From Flavobacterium cucumis (lineage in GTDB: Bacteria > Bacteroidota > Bacteroidia > Flavobacteriales > Flavobacteriaceae), in the NCBI RefSeq assembly GCF_900148835.1, contig NZ_FRYK01000001.1, positions 682,001 through 746,000 on the forward strand: a stretch of 64,000 nt of DNA, given 5' to 3'. Positions 1 to 8,850 of the stretch are shown here, piece after piece (within the stretch, counting starts at the first letter, position 1; the number at the start of each line of letters is the position of its first letter). Both the position numbers and the translations under genes were made by a program. The notes under the pieces were generated by a model that saw only the letters and a list, made by a program, of their open reading frames with translations, was not told the DNA's origin and did not search any database.

Positions 1-1303
1 CTTCAACTTTAAGTTTTAAAATAAAATTTTCATAATACGCTATTCTGTCCGCATCATTCATCCCAATAACCGACAATATACTATCGTTGTGCTGAGCGAT
101 GCTTTCATATTTTATAACATCATCTAAGTTGATTCTTTTCTTTTTAATTTTTCTGTACTCGCGTGTCTTATCATCTAATTTAATCAAAGTACTATCATAA
201 TACTTACCTGCTATTTTATAATTCGCCTCACGAAAATAAATTTCCCCTAAATTTCTATAATTAGAAGCAATCAAATAGTCATCTTCAGAGAAAGATTTTA
301 CAGATTTATTATAATAAAACTTAGCGCGATTATTATTCTTTTGTTTATCGTAAAAAAGTGCCATTTGATGATTCAAAATATCTAAAAAAGGCCTGTTCTC
401 TCTATCGTCCAAAAGCTTTGTGAATTTTTCAATAAAAACCAAGGTATCCCCATTTTTAAAATCAAATTGTTGCGTTTGTTTAGCATGAGCTTGCATTACA
501 TATCTGCGTGGAGACTTTCTGTTCATGTCAATAACATCCTGAAAAGCAGTATAAGCACTATCTTGATAATTCAAAGCTTCGTAAAGTTGCCCTAAAATAA
601 AAGAATATCTTGCCTTTTCTTCATTACTATTGGTACTACTCTTTGCAATTTTTACAGCCGTAATCGCACTGTCTTTAGCTTGGATATTTAAATACGCTTG
701 AGCCAACATAGCATTTGCATCAGCTAGATCTTGACCAGAAATTCTCTTATCCTCTAATAATTTCTTAAGATTTTTAATCGCAATTTCATCATTATCTAGT
801 CGAATATTTACTTTTTCACGCCAAACTTTTGCATGATAAATTCTGTCGCTTGATGGGTATTTATAAAGTATATAATTTAAAGCTTCTAATGACGGGATAA
901 ATCGATTGTCATAATAACGAGACTTGGCTAATAAGAGATATGCTTCATCCATCTGCGGATTTTTTTCTCTTCCACCTATATTCATGGAATGTTTTTGAAT
1001 CGCTTTAACCGCTTTTTCCTCAGCGCGCTCAAAATTTGAATTTTTTGACTGTCCTGGCAAAACTGCATCAAAATCTGTTTGCATTCTTTCTATGGGAAGG
1101 ACTTGCCAAAAATTATCTTTAAAGGTAAGCTTTAGTTCATTCAAGCCTTTATCTAAAGCCAAATTACCATTATATAAGGTATTATATTCTGTAGTAACAG
1201 CATGGAGGTTTCGATTAAGAAACTTATCTTTCTTCACAGAACATGCCAATAGAAAAAGGAATAAGCCAATCGATAAAGTATATTTTAATATATTGCTTTT
1301 CAA
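1..1303 (-). CDS. sprE: T9SS TPR lipoprotein SprE/PorW, partial (C-terminus off the left edge)
   Basis: About 434 codons are visible; the gene runs off base 1. It matches SprE/PorW, the outer-membrane-associated periplasmic lipoprotein that type IX secretion and gliding need in Bacteroidota. The start is a TTG at 1303-1301; going upstream a stop comes before any ATG. Residues 1-21 are a lipoprotein signal peptide with lipobox LLAC (Cys21). The rest is helical with tetratricopeptide-like stretches, such as DEAYLLLAKSRYYDNRF, and the last visible part (DSILSVIGMNDADRIAYYEN) is a segment I recognise from SprE proteins. Two T9SS cargo genes lie elsewhere in the window (17307-20744 and 59204-62191), so the system is probably functional. 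The assignment is from memory of the family, not from a search. Confidence 0.85.
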   Translation of the reverse strand, partial: MKSNILKYTLSIGLFLFLLACSVKKDKFLNRNLHAVTTEYNTLYNGNLALDKGLNELKLTFKDNFWQVLPIERMQTDFDAVLPGQSKNSNFERAEEKAVKAIQKHSMNIGGREKNPQMDEAYLLLAKSRYYDNRFIPSLEALNYILYKYPSSDRIYHAKVWREKVNIRLDNDEIAIKNLKKLLEDKRISGQDLADANAMLAQAYLNIQAKDSAITAVKIAKSSTNSNEEKARYSFILGQLYEALNYQDSAYTAFQDVIDMNRKSPRRYVMQAHAKQTQQFDFKNGDTLVFIEKFTKLLDDRENRPFLDILNHQMALFYDKQKNNNRAKFYYNKSVKSFSEDDYLIASNYRNLGEIYFREANYKIAGKYYDSTLIKLDDKTREYRKIKKKRINLDDVIKYESIAQHNDSILSVIGMNDADRIAYYENFILKLKVE

Positions 1304-1408
1304 AGTAAAACGTTTTTGTTCTTAACTACTAAAACACATTTTTAGTATGAAGAGAATGGTAAAAATACGTTTCTTTTTTTTATGTAAAAACAAATATGTT
1401 ATTTTTTG

Positions 1409-2074
1409 TTAATCAAACACATTTTTAAGATCCTTAATTACTTTAAAAGCCACATCAATTTGCTCATCACTTACAATAATTGTGAACTCATTTGTTGTTG
1501 AAATTACTTCATGAATAATAACTCCCTCCCAAGCCAGTCGTTGAAAAATATAATAATAAACCCCCGGAGTAGAAATATTTTCTTGTGGTAACTTAACGGT
1601 AATTGAAGATAGATTATCAATTTTATGCGTTAGCTTTTCTCCCTTGAACAAAGCGTCAATTATAGGCTCTACTGAAGCGCTAGTCACAATATTCGTTTCA
1701 TTTACACCCCTAGACGAAGTATAAAAAATATCTTGCAATCGGTTGATTTCGGACAACAGTTTTGCTTGGTTATCCAACAAAGTATCTGAAATTACAAACG
1801 TATAATCCGTTAAGGAAGAACGAACCGTTATTTCTCCTATGTTTTTTAAAACTTTGGATATTTTATAATTAATCTTAAAATCTAACTCTTCTGAAAGTCG
1901 TTTTAATGACATTACAATGGCCCCTTGTTTGACATCTTTCCCTAAATGCGCCTCTAACTCAGGCATCATAATTCTTGCTAAAGAAGTTAAGTTTATGATT
2001 CCTTGTGATAGCGAACTTAAAAGGAATGGTTTTGATTTTATATAATGTTCAACTACTGATGAAATGGTTTTCAT
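1409..2074 (-). CDS. ACT-domain protein, often labelled aspartate kinase-like
   Basis: 221 aa if it starts at the ATG at 2074 (MKTISSVVEHYIK); the frame is open to a TTG at 2104, but the ATG start gives the usual N-terminus. The protein has an N-terminal region around residues 20-60 resembling a small helix-turn-helix-like segment (LTSLARIMMPELE), followed by two regulatory ACT-like segments at about 75-115 and 145-215 (ITVRSSLTDYTFVIS; GVIIHEVISTTNEFTIIVS). There is no amino-acid-kinase catalytic domain, so despite the label used for relatives it cannot be an aspartate kinase by itself. A ligand-binding regulatory role is an inference. It lies 105 nt upstream of sprE on the same strand. Confidence 0.75.
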   Translation of the reverse strand: MKTISSVVEHYIKSKPFLLSSLSQGIINLTSLARIMMPELEAHLGKDVKQGAIVMSLKRLSEELDFKINYKISKVLKNIGEITVRSSLTDYTFVISDTLLDNQAKLLSEINRLQDIFYTSSRGVNETNIVTSASVEPIIDALFKGEKLTHKIDNLSSITVKLPQENISTPGVYYYIFQRLAWEGVIIHEVISTTNEFTIIVSDEQIDVAFKVIKDLKNVFD

Positions 2075-2141
2075 TTTTTTGTTTTTTCTACTATTTAATT
2101 GCAAAGATAGGGATAAAAAACAATTTGTTACAAATTTAACA

Positions 2142-2501
2142 TTAAAAATAATAAAACGCCTCTTCTATATGTTCTATAACAAAATCCGTGTTTTCCTTGT
2201 GAATTGCAACAATATCAAATCGAACTTCAACGTCTAAATCATTTTGAATTACATATTCATTAACAGCTTTAACTAATAATTGAATTTTCTTTGGTCTCAC
2301 AAATTCTTGAGGCAAACCGAAGTCTAGACTCGAACGCGTTTTAACCTCTACAACTGATAAAATATTTTCCTTCTGAGCAATAATATCAATTTCGGCTTTA
2401 TCAAAAGTCCAATTGGTTTCTAAGATTTCATAACCGCTTTTTTTCAAGAAATCCACTGCTAATTCTTCTCCAAATTTTCCTAAATCGTTGTGTTCTGCCA
2501 T
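2142..2501 (-). CDS. yraN: YraN family protein (UPF0102)
   Basis: 119 aa, the normal size for this family. YraN proteins have a restriction-endonuclease-like fold and are predicted nucleases; their biological role is unsettled. Visible features are the N-terminal GKFGEELAVDFLKKSGYEIL, the acidic and lysine core residues in KAEIDIIAQ and LSVVEVKTRSS (the E-x-K type active-site signature) and a conserved RFDIVAI strand. The gene sits between the S66 peptidase and the ACT-domain gene, all on the minus strand. The next gene upstream ends about 40 nt away, so co-transcription is possible. Confidence 0.88.
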   Translation of the reverse strand: MAEHNDLGKFGEELAVDFLKKSGYEILETNWTFDKAEIDIIAQKENILSVVEVKTRSSLDFGLPQEFVRPKKIQLLVKAVNEYVIQNDLDVEVRFDIVAIHKENTDFVIEHIEEAFYYF

Positions 2502-2542
2502 TTGTACAATGTGTCAATTTTCAATGTGTCGATGTGCTAATT

Positions 2543-3499
2543 TTAGCGAAATTGAAGTTTTACTTCTTTTTCGTTTACTTCAAAATCAACCTTATTCCCA
2601 AGAATCAAAGTTCGGTTGTCTTTTTGATGTCCCGCTGGAAATTCAAAAGCAATTGGGATGTTGTATTCTTTAGCAATTGCAGTAATAATTTGCACTTCGT
2701 TTTTTCCAAACGGAATTTCGTTATCGTGCATATCGGCCATACTTCCAACAATAATTCCTTTTACATTTTCGAAATAATTGTTGCGTTTTAAGTTGTACAT
2801 CATTCTGTCGATGTGATATAAATATTCATCCAAATCTTCAATAAAAAGAATTTTTCCTTTCGTATCAATCGAAGATTTAGAACCTAACAAACTATATAAA
2901 ATCGAAATATTTCCACCTACTAATTCGCCCGAAACTTTTCCTTTTACATCATATGGTTTTGATGGAATTGTATAGGAAACAACTTCTCCAAAAAGCGCTT
3001 TTCGTAACGTTTCTTTCACTTCTTCAGGTGCTTTTGGAACTGTAAACGGCATAATCGAATGCAAGGTCGCAACTCTTTCTACATTCAATTGACTGTGTAA
3101 AACCGTAACATCAGAAAATCCCATAATCCATTTCGGATGTTTTTTGAATTTGGTAAAATCTAAAGAATCGATAATTCGAACTGTTCCATAACCTCCACGC
3201 GCGCACCAAATCGCTTTGATGTTGTCATCATCCATCATTTCTTGAAAATCGGCAATTCTTTCGGCATCAGTTCCACCTAGTTGGCAACTATCTAAACCTA
3301 TGGTTCTACCAAATTTGGCTTTTAATCCCCATGATTCTAATAATTCAATAGCAGGTTTTGCATCTTCTGGAAAAAATTTACGTGCGGTACAAACAATAGC
3401 AACTGTGTCGCCTTTTTTAAGATAAGGTGGAATTTTCATTTTCTTTTGCGAATGAGAAAAGTTTGAAATTAAAATAAGTATCAAAATAAATCTATACAT
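2543..3499 (-). CDS. S66 family LD-carboxypeptidase
   Basis: 318 aa. Members of this family (LdcA, MccF) cleave the terminal D-Ala from peptidoglycan tetrapeptides or related amide bonds. The nucleophile serine is in [10 protein letters not shown] (about residue 123), the acidic member of the triad is in the FIEDLDEY region, and the histidine is in [13 protein letters not shown] near residue 290. The domain begins at [14 protein letters not shown]. The ATG at 3499 adds about 20 residues that look like a signal peptide ([18 protein letters not shown]). A second ATG at 3439 would give a cytoplasmic enzyme, which is commoner in the family, so location is open. Confidence 0.85.
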   Translation of the reverse strand: MYRFILILILISNFSHSQKKMKIPPYLKKGDTVAIVCTARKFFPEDAKPAIELLESWGLKAKFGRTIGLDSCQLGGTDAERIADFQEMMDDDNIKAIWCARGGYGTVRIIDSLDFTKFKKHPKWIMGFSDVTVLHSQLNVERVATLHSIMPFTVPKAPEEVKETLRKALFGEVVSYTIPSKPYDVKGKVSGELVGGNISILYSLLGSKSSIDTKGKILFIEDLDEYLYHIDRMMYNLKRNNYFENVKGIIVGSMADMHDNEIPFGKNEVQIITAIAKEYNIPIAFEFPAGHQKDNRTLILGNKVDFEVNEKEVKLQFR

Positions 3500-3567
3500 C
3501 GTCAGATTTTATTAACTCAAAAGTAAACAAAATCCAATTAAAATTCGGGATTTCGTCACTAATCGAT

Positions 3568-3575
3568 TATTTTTG
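3568..3575 (+). promoter_or_regulatory. metG promoter -7 element
   Basis: TATTTTTG fits the Bacteroidota -7 consensus TAnnTTTG and lies 19 nt before the metG ATG. I do not see a good TTG near -33, so only the -7 half is supported. Confidence 0.35.
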
Positions 3576-3594
3576 CATCAAATTTTATGATGAT

Positions 3595-5652
3595 ATGTTA
3601 GAAAATCCAAAAAGATATACGATTACAGCGGCTTTACCTTATACGAATGGCCCTATTCACATTGGCCATTTAGCGGGTGTTTATGTTCCATCTGATATTT
3701 ATGCGAGATATTTACGTTTGCAAGGAAAAGATGTGGCTTTCATTTGCGGAAGCGACGAGCATGGTGTGGCGATTTCAATGAAAGCTAAAAAAGAAGGAAT
3801 CACGCCTCAACAAGTAATTGATAAATACGACGGAATTATTCGCAAATCGTTTGAAGATTTCGGAATTTCTTTTGATAATTATTCGAGAACTTCTTCTGAG
3901 ATTCATCATAAAACAGCTTCTGAATTCTTTAGAAAATTATACGATAATGGTGATTTCATCGAAGAAACTACCGAACAATTATACGATGCAAAAGCAGACC
4001 AATTCTTAGCCGATCGTTTCGTGACTGGAACTTGTCCAAAGTGCGACAATCCAGAAGCATACGGCGATCAATGTGAAAAATGTGGCTCTACTTTAAATGC
4101 AACCGATTTAATCAATCCAAAATCAACTATTACAGGCGAAACTCCAATTTTAAAATCAACTAAACATTGGTTTCTACCTTTAAATCGTTACGAATCGTTC
4201 TTAAGAGAATGGATTTTGGAAGGACACAAAAACGATTGGAAACCGAATGTTTACGGACAAGTAAAATCGTGGGTTGATGGTGGTTTAGAACCGAGAGCGG
4301 TAACGCGCGATTTAGATTGGGGAATCGATGTTCCAGTAGAAGGTGCCGAAGGAAAAAAATTATATGTTTGGTTTGATGCGCCAATTGGATACATTTCTTC
4401 TACCAAAGAATGGGCAGCTCGCGAAGGAAAAGATTGGGAACCGTATTGGAAAGATTCCGATACAAAATTGGTTCACTTCATTGGAAAAGATAATATCGTT
4501 TTCCATTGCATTATTTTCCCAGCGATGTTAAAAGCGGAAGGAAGTTATATTTTGCCTGATAATGTTCCAGCAAACGAATTTTTAAATTTAGAAGGAAACA
4601 AATTATCAACTTCTAAAAATTGGGCGGTTTGGTTGCACGAATATTTGCAAGATTTTCCAGAAAAACAAGATGCATTGCGTTATGCTTTAACAGCAAATGC
4701 TCCAGAAACTAAAGATAACGACTTTACTTGGAAAGATTTTCAAGCAAGAAATAATAACGAATTAGCTGCGATTTTTGGAAATTTCATCAATCGTGTTGTG
4801 GTCTTAACCAATAAATATTACAATGGAATTGTTCCAACTCCAAACGAATTCTCAGAAGTTGATGAACAAACATTAGCCGAATTAAAAGCGTATCCAGCTG
4901 TAATTTCAAGTTCAATTGAGCGTTACAGATTTAGAGAAGCGTTAGGTGAATTAATGAACGTTGCGCGATTAGGAAACAAATATTTAGCGGATGAGGAACC
5001 ATGGAAAATGGTAAAAGAAAATCCGGCAAGAGTACAAACGCAAATGTATGTAGCATTACAAATTGCTTCTGCTTTAGCGGTTTTATCGGAACCATTTTTA
5101 CCTTTTACAGCTAAAAAATTATCGAATATTTTAAAAATTGATGCTTTAGGTTGGAACGATGTTACTTCTAAAGCAGACTTGTTACCCGCAGGACATCAAA
5201 TTGGTCTAGCCGAAATTTTATTTGCCCAAATTGAAGATGCCGAAATCCAAAAACAATTAGACAAATTAGAAGCAACTAAAACTGCAAATAAAGTGGAAAA
5301 CGCAAAAGCTGAACCTCAAAAAGACATTATCACTTTCGAAGATTTTGCCAAAGTAGATTTACGAATTGGAACCATCATCGAAGCTGAAAAAATGCCAAAA
5401 GCTAACAAATTGTTAGTTTTAAAAGTAGATACTGGAATTGATGTAAGAACTATCGTTTCTGGAATTGCAGAGCATTTTACACCGGAAGAAGTTATTGGAA
5501 AACGCGTAACCGTTTTAGTAAACTTAGCACCAAGAGCATTACGTGGTGTTGAAAGCGAAGGTATGTTGTTATTAACGAATAACGCCGAAGGGAAATTGGT
5601 TTTCGTAAATCCAGATGCGGAAGGTGTGATTAATGGTGCGATGATATCTTAA
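3595..5652 (+). CDS. metG: Methionyl-tRNA synthetase
   Basis: 685 aa, full length for the long MetRS form. It charges tRNA-Met in the cytoplasm. The Rossmann signature HIGH is at residues 22-25, a zinc knuckle with two CxxC pairs (CPKC and CEKC) is at about 145-165, and the class I KMSKS loop appears as KLSTS near residue 337, a form I associate with Bacteroidota. The C-terminal about 105 residues (from about 580: [18 protein letters not shown]) form the EMAPII/Trbp111-type tRNA-binding domain that also dimerises the enzyme. It is monocistronic or leads the HAD hydrolase gene; a hairpin repeat separates the two. Confidence 0.98.
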   Translation: MLENPKRYTITAALPYTNGPIHIGHLAGVYVPSDIYARYLRLQGKDVAFICGSDEHGVAISMKAKKEGITPQQVIDKYDGIIRKSFEDFGISFDNYSRTSSEIHHKTASEFFRKLYDNGDFIEETTEQLYDAKADQFLADRFVTGTCPKCDNPEAYGDQCEKCGSTLNATDLINPKSTITGETPILKSTKHWFLPLNRYESFLREWILEGHKNDWKPNVYGQVKSWVDGGLEPRAVTRDLDWGIDVPVEGAEGKKLYVWFDAPIGYISSTKEWAAREGKDWEPYWKDSDTKLVHFIGKDNIVFHCIIFPAMLKAEGSYILPDNVPANEFLNLEGNKLSTSKNWAVWLHEYLQDFPEKQDALRYALTANAPETKDNDFTWKDFQARNNNELAAIFGNFINRVVVLTNKYYNGIVPTPNEFSEVDEQTLAELKAYPAVISSSIERYRFREALGELMNVARLGNKYLADEEPWKMVKENPARVQTQMYVALQIASALAVLSEPFLPFTAKKLSNILKIDALGWNDVTSKADLLPAGHQIGLAEILFAQIEDAEIQKQLDKLEATKTANKVENAKAEPQKDIITFEDFAKVDLRIGTIIEAEKMPKANKLLVLKVDTGIDVRTIVSGIAEHFTPEEVIGKRVTVLVNLAPRALRGVESEGMLLLTNNAEGKLVFVNPDAEGVINGAMIS

Positions 5653-5660
5653 TGAAATAA

Positions 5661-5708
5661 CCTCAGATTCACAGATTAAAAAATTTAAAAAAATCTGCGA
5701 ATCTGTGG
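5661..5708. repeat. CACAGATT-type imperfect palindrome
   Basis: Two 17-nt arms (5661-5677 and 5692-5708) pair with two mismatches around a 14-nt A/T loop. The core word CAGATT occurs twice in each arm. Related pieces are at 9659-9704 and 15119-15146. It fills most of the metG/HAD gap and could act as a weak transcript end, but there is no clear T tract. Confidence 0.6.
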
Positions 5709-5723
5709 TAAAAAACTACAACT

Positions 5724-6407
5724 ATGAACCCAAAAATAATCGCTTTCGACGCAGATGACACTTTATGGCACAACGAACCTTATTTCGATGAGGCGCAAGA
5801 ACGCTTTTGTGTTTTGTTTCAAGATTATGCCTCGAGTCAGGAAATTTTGGGATTGATTTTGAATCATCAGGTAAAAAATTTGCCTTTGTATGGTTTCGGA
5901 ATCAAAGCATTTACCTTATCGATGATTGAAACCGCTTTGCAATTAACCAATCATCAAATATCCGGAAAAGGAATTGAGCAAATTTTAGCTATTGGAAAAG
6001 ATTTATTGCAAAAACCAGTTGAATTGTTGCCTAATGTTGAATCCGTTTTGGAACAATTGAAAGGAAAATATAAATTGGTCGTTGCCACAAAAGGCGATTT
6101 AAAAGACCAACACAGAAAATTACACGATTCTGGAATTGGACCTTTTTTTCATCATATTGAAGTGTTGAGTGACAAAGCCGAGTTGGATTACGAGAAAATG
6201 TTAGACCGTTTGGATTGCAAACCTGAAGATTTTCTAATGATTGGAAATTCATTAAAATCGGATGTATTACCTGTTTTGAACATTGGTGGACATGCAATTC
6301 ACATTCCATATCACACTACTTGGGAATACGAGAAAATTGATTTCGAGATTGTTCATCCCAATTTTCATTCATTAACGGCTGTTAATCAAATTTTAGACTT
6401 ATTATAA
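5724..6407 (+). CDS. HAD family hydrolase
   Basis: 227 aa haloacid-dehalogenase-superfamily phosphatase. Motif I is DADDTLW (residues 8-14, nucleophile and acid aspartates), motif II is the threonine in VVATKGD, motif III is the lysine around VLSDKAE, and motif IV is MIGNSLKSDVLP. A cap domain occupies roughly residues 20-95, the position of the type I (C1) cap. The substrate cannot be told from the sequence. It follows metG by 71 nt, a gap that holds a palindromic repeat. Confidence 0.9.
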   Translation: MNPKIIAFDADDTLWHNEPYFDEAQERFCVLFQDYASSQEILGLILNHQVKNLPLYGFGIKAFTLSMIETALQLTNHQISGKGIEQILAIGKDLLQKPVELLPNVESVLEQLKGKYKLVVATKGDLKDQHRKLHDSGIGPFFHHIEVLSDKAELDYEKMLDRLDCKPEDFLMIGNSLKSDVLPVLNIGGHAIHIPYHTTWEYEKIDFEIVHPNFHSLTAVNQILDLL

Positions 6408-6427
6408 ATTGTTGTTTTAACAAATCC

Positions 6428-6463
6428 TTATCAGTTGATTATTGATAAAATTGCCTAATTTTA
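6428..6463 (+). promoter_or_regulatory. Ferritin promoter with an overlapping dyad
   Basis: TTG at 6435-6437 and TAATTTTA at 6456-6463 are 18 nt apart, close to the Bacteroidota promoter spacing. A dyad TTATCA-N9-TGATAA (6428-6448) covers the -33 element, where a repressor would block the polymerase. Which regulator binds is unknown. Confidence 0.45.
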
Positions 6464-6480
6464 TAAAAAATTGAATTCCT

Positions 6481-6999
6481 ATGTTGACAAAAAACATTTT
6501 AGACGCTTTAAATAAGCAAATTAGAATAGAAGCTGAATCTTCACAAATTTATTTATCAATGGCATGTTGGGCAGAAGTTCAAGGCTTGGAAGGCGTTGCG
6601 CAATTTATGTACAATCAATCAGATGAAGAGCGTACACACATGTTGAAATTGGTAAAATATGTAAACGAAAGAGGTGGACATGCAGAAATCACCGATTTAA
6701 AAGCACCAAAAACAAAATTTGGAACCTTTAAAGAAATGTTTGAAGAATTGTACCAACACGAGTTGTTTGTCTCAAATTCAATTAATGAATTGGTTCACAT
6801 CGCATTAGGCGAAAGAGATTACTCAACACACAATTTTTTACAATGGTATGTAGCGGAGCAAATTGAAGAAGAAGCTCAAGCCAAAACCATCCTAGATAAA
6901 ATCAACTTAATTGGTGAAGATCGTGGTGGATTATATTTGTTTGATCGTGATATCCAACAAATTTCGGTAACTAGTTCGATTGCTATAAATCCTCAGTAA
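6481..6999 (+). CDS. ftnA: Ferritin (non-heme, FtnA type)
   Basis: 172 aa, typical bacterial ferritin length. It oxidises Fe(II) and stores iron as a mineral in a 24-subunit cytoplasmic shell. The four-helix bundle and ferroxidase ligands are visible: a glutamate in RIEAESSQIYLSM, the E-x-x-H of SDEERTHM (about residues 48-54), and the later glutamates of AEQIEEEAQAKTI (about 127-140). There is no bacterioferritin heme methionine pattern. The ATG at 6481 gives the standard N-terminus MLTKNILDALNKQI. A dyad overlaps its promoter (6428-6448), and the next gene encodes a Cys-rich small protein. Confidence 0.95.
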   Translation: MLTKNILDALNKQIRIEAESSQIYLSMACWAEVQGLEGVAQFMYNQSDEERTHMLKLVKYVNERGGHAEITDLKAPKTKFGTFKEMFEELYQHELFVSNSINELVHIALGERDYSTHNFLQWYVAEQIEEEAQAKTILDKINLIGEDRGGLYLFDRDIQQISVTSSIAINPQ

Positions 7000-7028
7000 T
7001 TTTTATTTAGAATATTTAAAAATAATAT

Positions 7029-7036
7029 TATCTTTG
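7029..7036 (+). promoter_or_regulatory. -7 element of the small Lys/Cys-rich gene
   Basis: TATCTTTG fits TAnnTTTG. Transcription would start near 7042, which makes an upstream in-frame start at 7034 unusable and favours the ATG at 7058. Confidence 0.4.
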
Positions 7037-7057
7037 CAGTGTCAAATTAGATTTCTG

Positions 7058-7240
7058 ATGAGCAAAGACGAAAAAAAGAAGGACAAGAAGAAAAAGAAGA
7101 AAAAAAACAAAGAACTTCTTTTGACTGAAATAAAAATTGCAGAAAACTGCAAATCAAAATGTTGTGGCAAATTTGAAAAAGGCGAACACAAACGATGTAA
7201 ACGTTGCCCTATGTTTGATTTAATAAAAAAAGCATCCTAA
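7058..7240 (+). CDS. Small Lys-rich, Cys-rich protein of unknown function
   Basis: 60 aa when started at the ATG at 7058, the start favoured by the -7 box at 7029-7036. The N-terminal third is almost all Lys, Asp and Glu. The C-terminal half has five cysteines in the pattern C-x3-CC-x11-C-x2-C, plus one histidine, followed by PMFDLIKKAS. That looks like a small metal-binding knuckle on a highly basic tail; a nucleic-acid-bound zinc or iron protein is one guess. I do not recognise a named family. It lies just after ferritin and is closed by a strong hairpin terminator. Confidence 0.7.
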   Translation: MSKDEKKKDKKKKKKKNKELLLTEIKIAENCKSKCCGKFEKGEHKRCKRCPMFDLIKKAS

Positions 7241-7268
7241 ACCTTCTCTTAAACCGAGGAGGTTTTTT
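7240..7268 (+). terminator. Rho-independent terminator
   Basis: Nine-base stem AACCTTCTC / GAGGAGGTT (7240-7248, 7256-7264, one G-U type pair), 7-nt loop, then a T6 run. It separates the small Cys-rich gene from the acetyltransferase gene. Confidence 0.75.
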
Positions 7269-7288
7269 AATTTTAAAAAATCAGAAAA

Positions 7289-7912
7289 TTGAAAACAGAA
7301 ATAGACATAAATACCTGGAATAGAAAAGAACACTTTGAATTCTTTTCCGCATTTGATGAACCTTTTTTTGGTATTACAACACCTGTTAATTGTACAATTG
7401 CCATGAAAAGAGCTAAAGAAATTGAAATTCCTTTTTTTGTATATTATTTACACAAAACACTTGAAGCAATTAACAAAGTTGAAAATTTCCGTCTTCGTAT
7501 TGAAAATAAAGAGGTCTATTTGTACAATGAAATTGATGCTTCGGCAACCATCATGCGAGAAGACAAAACGTTTGGTTTTTCTTTTATGAAATTCCATGAA
7601 GACATAAATGAATTCAACAAAATGGCTCAAAAAGAAATTGAAAGAATACAATCCACCATTGGGGTTTTTACGAGAGAATACCCCGAAAACATTATTCATT
7701 TTTCGGCTGTTCCTTGGATTAATCTTACGAGTTTAACACATTCTCGAAATTTTAAAATTGAAGACAGCTGTCCAAAAATTTCCTTTGGAAAAGTAGTGGA
7801 AGAAAATGGACAGAAAATTATGTCGTTAGCAGTTTTAGCGCATCATGGACTAGTTGACGGTTATCACATGGGATTGTTTGTAGAAGAATTTCAAAATTTA
7901 ATGAATTCATAA
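7289..7912 (+). CDS. Chloramphenicol acetyltransferase-fold protein
   Basis: 207 aa, start TTG at 7289 (no ATG gives a full N-terminus). CAT-fold enzymes are trimeric O-acyltransferases using acetyl-CoA. The catalytic histidine motif is seen as HHGLVDGYHMG near residue 190, matching the HHxxxDG signature, and the N-terminal DINTWNRKEHFEFF is typical. Relatives in this phylum are usually annotated only by fold, and chloramphenicol resistance should not be assumed. Its stop is immediately followed by the ATG of the deacetylase-like gene, so the two are very probably co-translated. A link between an acetyltransferase and a deacetylase is suggestive but unproven. Confidence 0.85.
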   Translation: MKTEIDINTWNRKEHFEFFSAFDEPFFGITTPVNCTIAMKRAKEIEIPFFVYYLHKTLEAINKVENFRLRIENKEVYLYNEIDASATIMREDKTFGFSFMKFHEDINEFNKMAQKEIERIQSTIGVFTREYPENIIHFSAVPWINLTSLTHSRNFKIEDSCPKISFGKVVEENGQKIMSLAVLAHHGLVDGYHMGLFVEEFQNLMNS

Positions 7913-8815
7913 ATGTTGCCTATCGCATTTCATCCCATATTTAAACATCCATTACCTGAAGGACATCGTTTTCCGATGTTGAAATATGAGTTGTTACCGC
8001 AACAATTAATTCACGAAGGCATTGCTCAAAAAAGTGATTTTTTTGAACCTGAAATTATCCCGATTGAAACTGTTTTGAGAGTTCATACCAAACAATATGT
8101 TTCCGATTTAATGGATTTAACGTTAGATCCAAAAGCAGCTAGAAAAATTGGTTTTCCTCTTTCCAAAGAATTAGTAGAAAGAGAATTGAGAATTGCACAA
8201 GGAACCATCATTGGCGCTGAAAAAGCGTTTGAAACCAAAGTAGCATTTAACATCGCTGGTGGAACACATCATGCCTATTCCAATCGAGGTGAAGCATTTT
8301 GTTTGTTAAATGACCAAGCTATTTCTGCTCAATATTTACTAGATAATAAACTGGCAAAAAAAGCCTTAATTATCGATTTAGACGTACATCAAGGCAACGG
8401 AACAGCGGAAATTTTTCAAAAAAATGATAATGTCTTTACTTTTTCTACTCATGGGAAAACGAATTATCCGTTCAAAAAAGAAACTTCTGATTTAGACATT
8501 GCTTTTGATGATAATACTTCAGATGACGAGTTTCTAAAAACCATCTCAACGATTGTTCCTAATTTAATAGAGCAACAAAAACCTGATTTTATTTTCTATT
8601 TGGCTGGAGTTGATATTTTAGCTTCCGACAAACTAGGAAAATTGGGTTGTACTATTGAAGGCTGTAAAAAGAGAGACGAAATTGTTTTTCAAAATTGTGA
8701 ACGCTACGAAATCCCTCTTCAAGTAAGCATGGGTGGCGGTTATTCACCGGAAATCAAAACCATTATTGATGCACATGCAAATACGTATCGAGTAGCTAAA
8801 GATATTTTGTTATAA
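7913..8815 (+). CDS. Histone deacetylase superfamily hydrolase
   Basis: 300 aa zinc amidohydrolase of the HDAC/AcuC/acetylpolyamine amidohydrolase superfamily. The histidine pair is in GGTHHAYSNRGEAFC (about 118-131), the zinc-binding Asp and His are in DLDVHQGNGT (about 160-169), and a second Asp is in LAGVDILASD. The substrate may be an acetylated lysine, polyamine or small molecule; the sequence does not tell. Its ATG follows directly on the stop codon of the CAT-fold gene, and a bidirectional terminator ends the unit. Confidence 0.92.
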   Translation: MLPIAFHPIFKHPLPEGHRFPMLKYELLPQQLIHEGIAQKSDFFEPEIIPIETVLRVHTKQYVSDLMDLTLDPKAARKIGFPLSKELVERELRIAQGTIIGAEKAFETKVAFNIAGGTHHAYSNRGEAFCLLNDQAISAQYLLDNKLAKKALIIDLDVHQGNGTAEIFQKNDNVFTFSTHGKTNYPFKKETSDLDIAFDDNTSDDEFLKTISTIVPNLIEQQKPDFIFYLAGVDILASDKLGKLGCTIEGCKKRDEIVFQNCERYEIPLQVSMGGGYSPEIKTIIDAHANTYRVAKDILL

Positions 8816-8819
8816 AAAT

Positions 8820-8850
8820 AAACCACCAACTTTCGTTGGTGGTCTTTCTT
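8820..8850. terminator. Bidirectional terminator
   Basis: Perfect stem ACCACCAAC / GTTGGTGGT (8822-8830, 8835-8843) with loop TTTC. T-rich tracts flank both sides, so it serves both the deacetylase-like gene (plus) and the HRDC gene (minus), whose stop lies at its edge. Confidence 0.85.

Noticed and set aside
1092..1325. Plus-strand open frame of 77 codons at the left edge
   Set aside because: It is antisense to the coding sequence of sprE, which has a convincing signal peptide and family segments.
6417..6423. TTAACAA upstream of ferritin as a response-regulator site
   Set aside because: It is a single copy, 32 nt from the -7 box, and single copies of this AT-rich 7-mer are expected by chance many times in 64 kb.
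7289..7912. Chloramphenicol resistance gene
   Set aside because: Only the fold and catalytic motif are seen; relatives in this phylum are common chromosomal genes and no mobile context is present.
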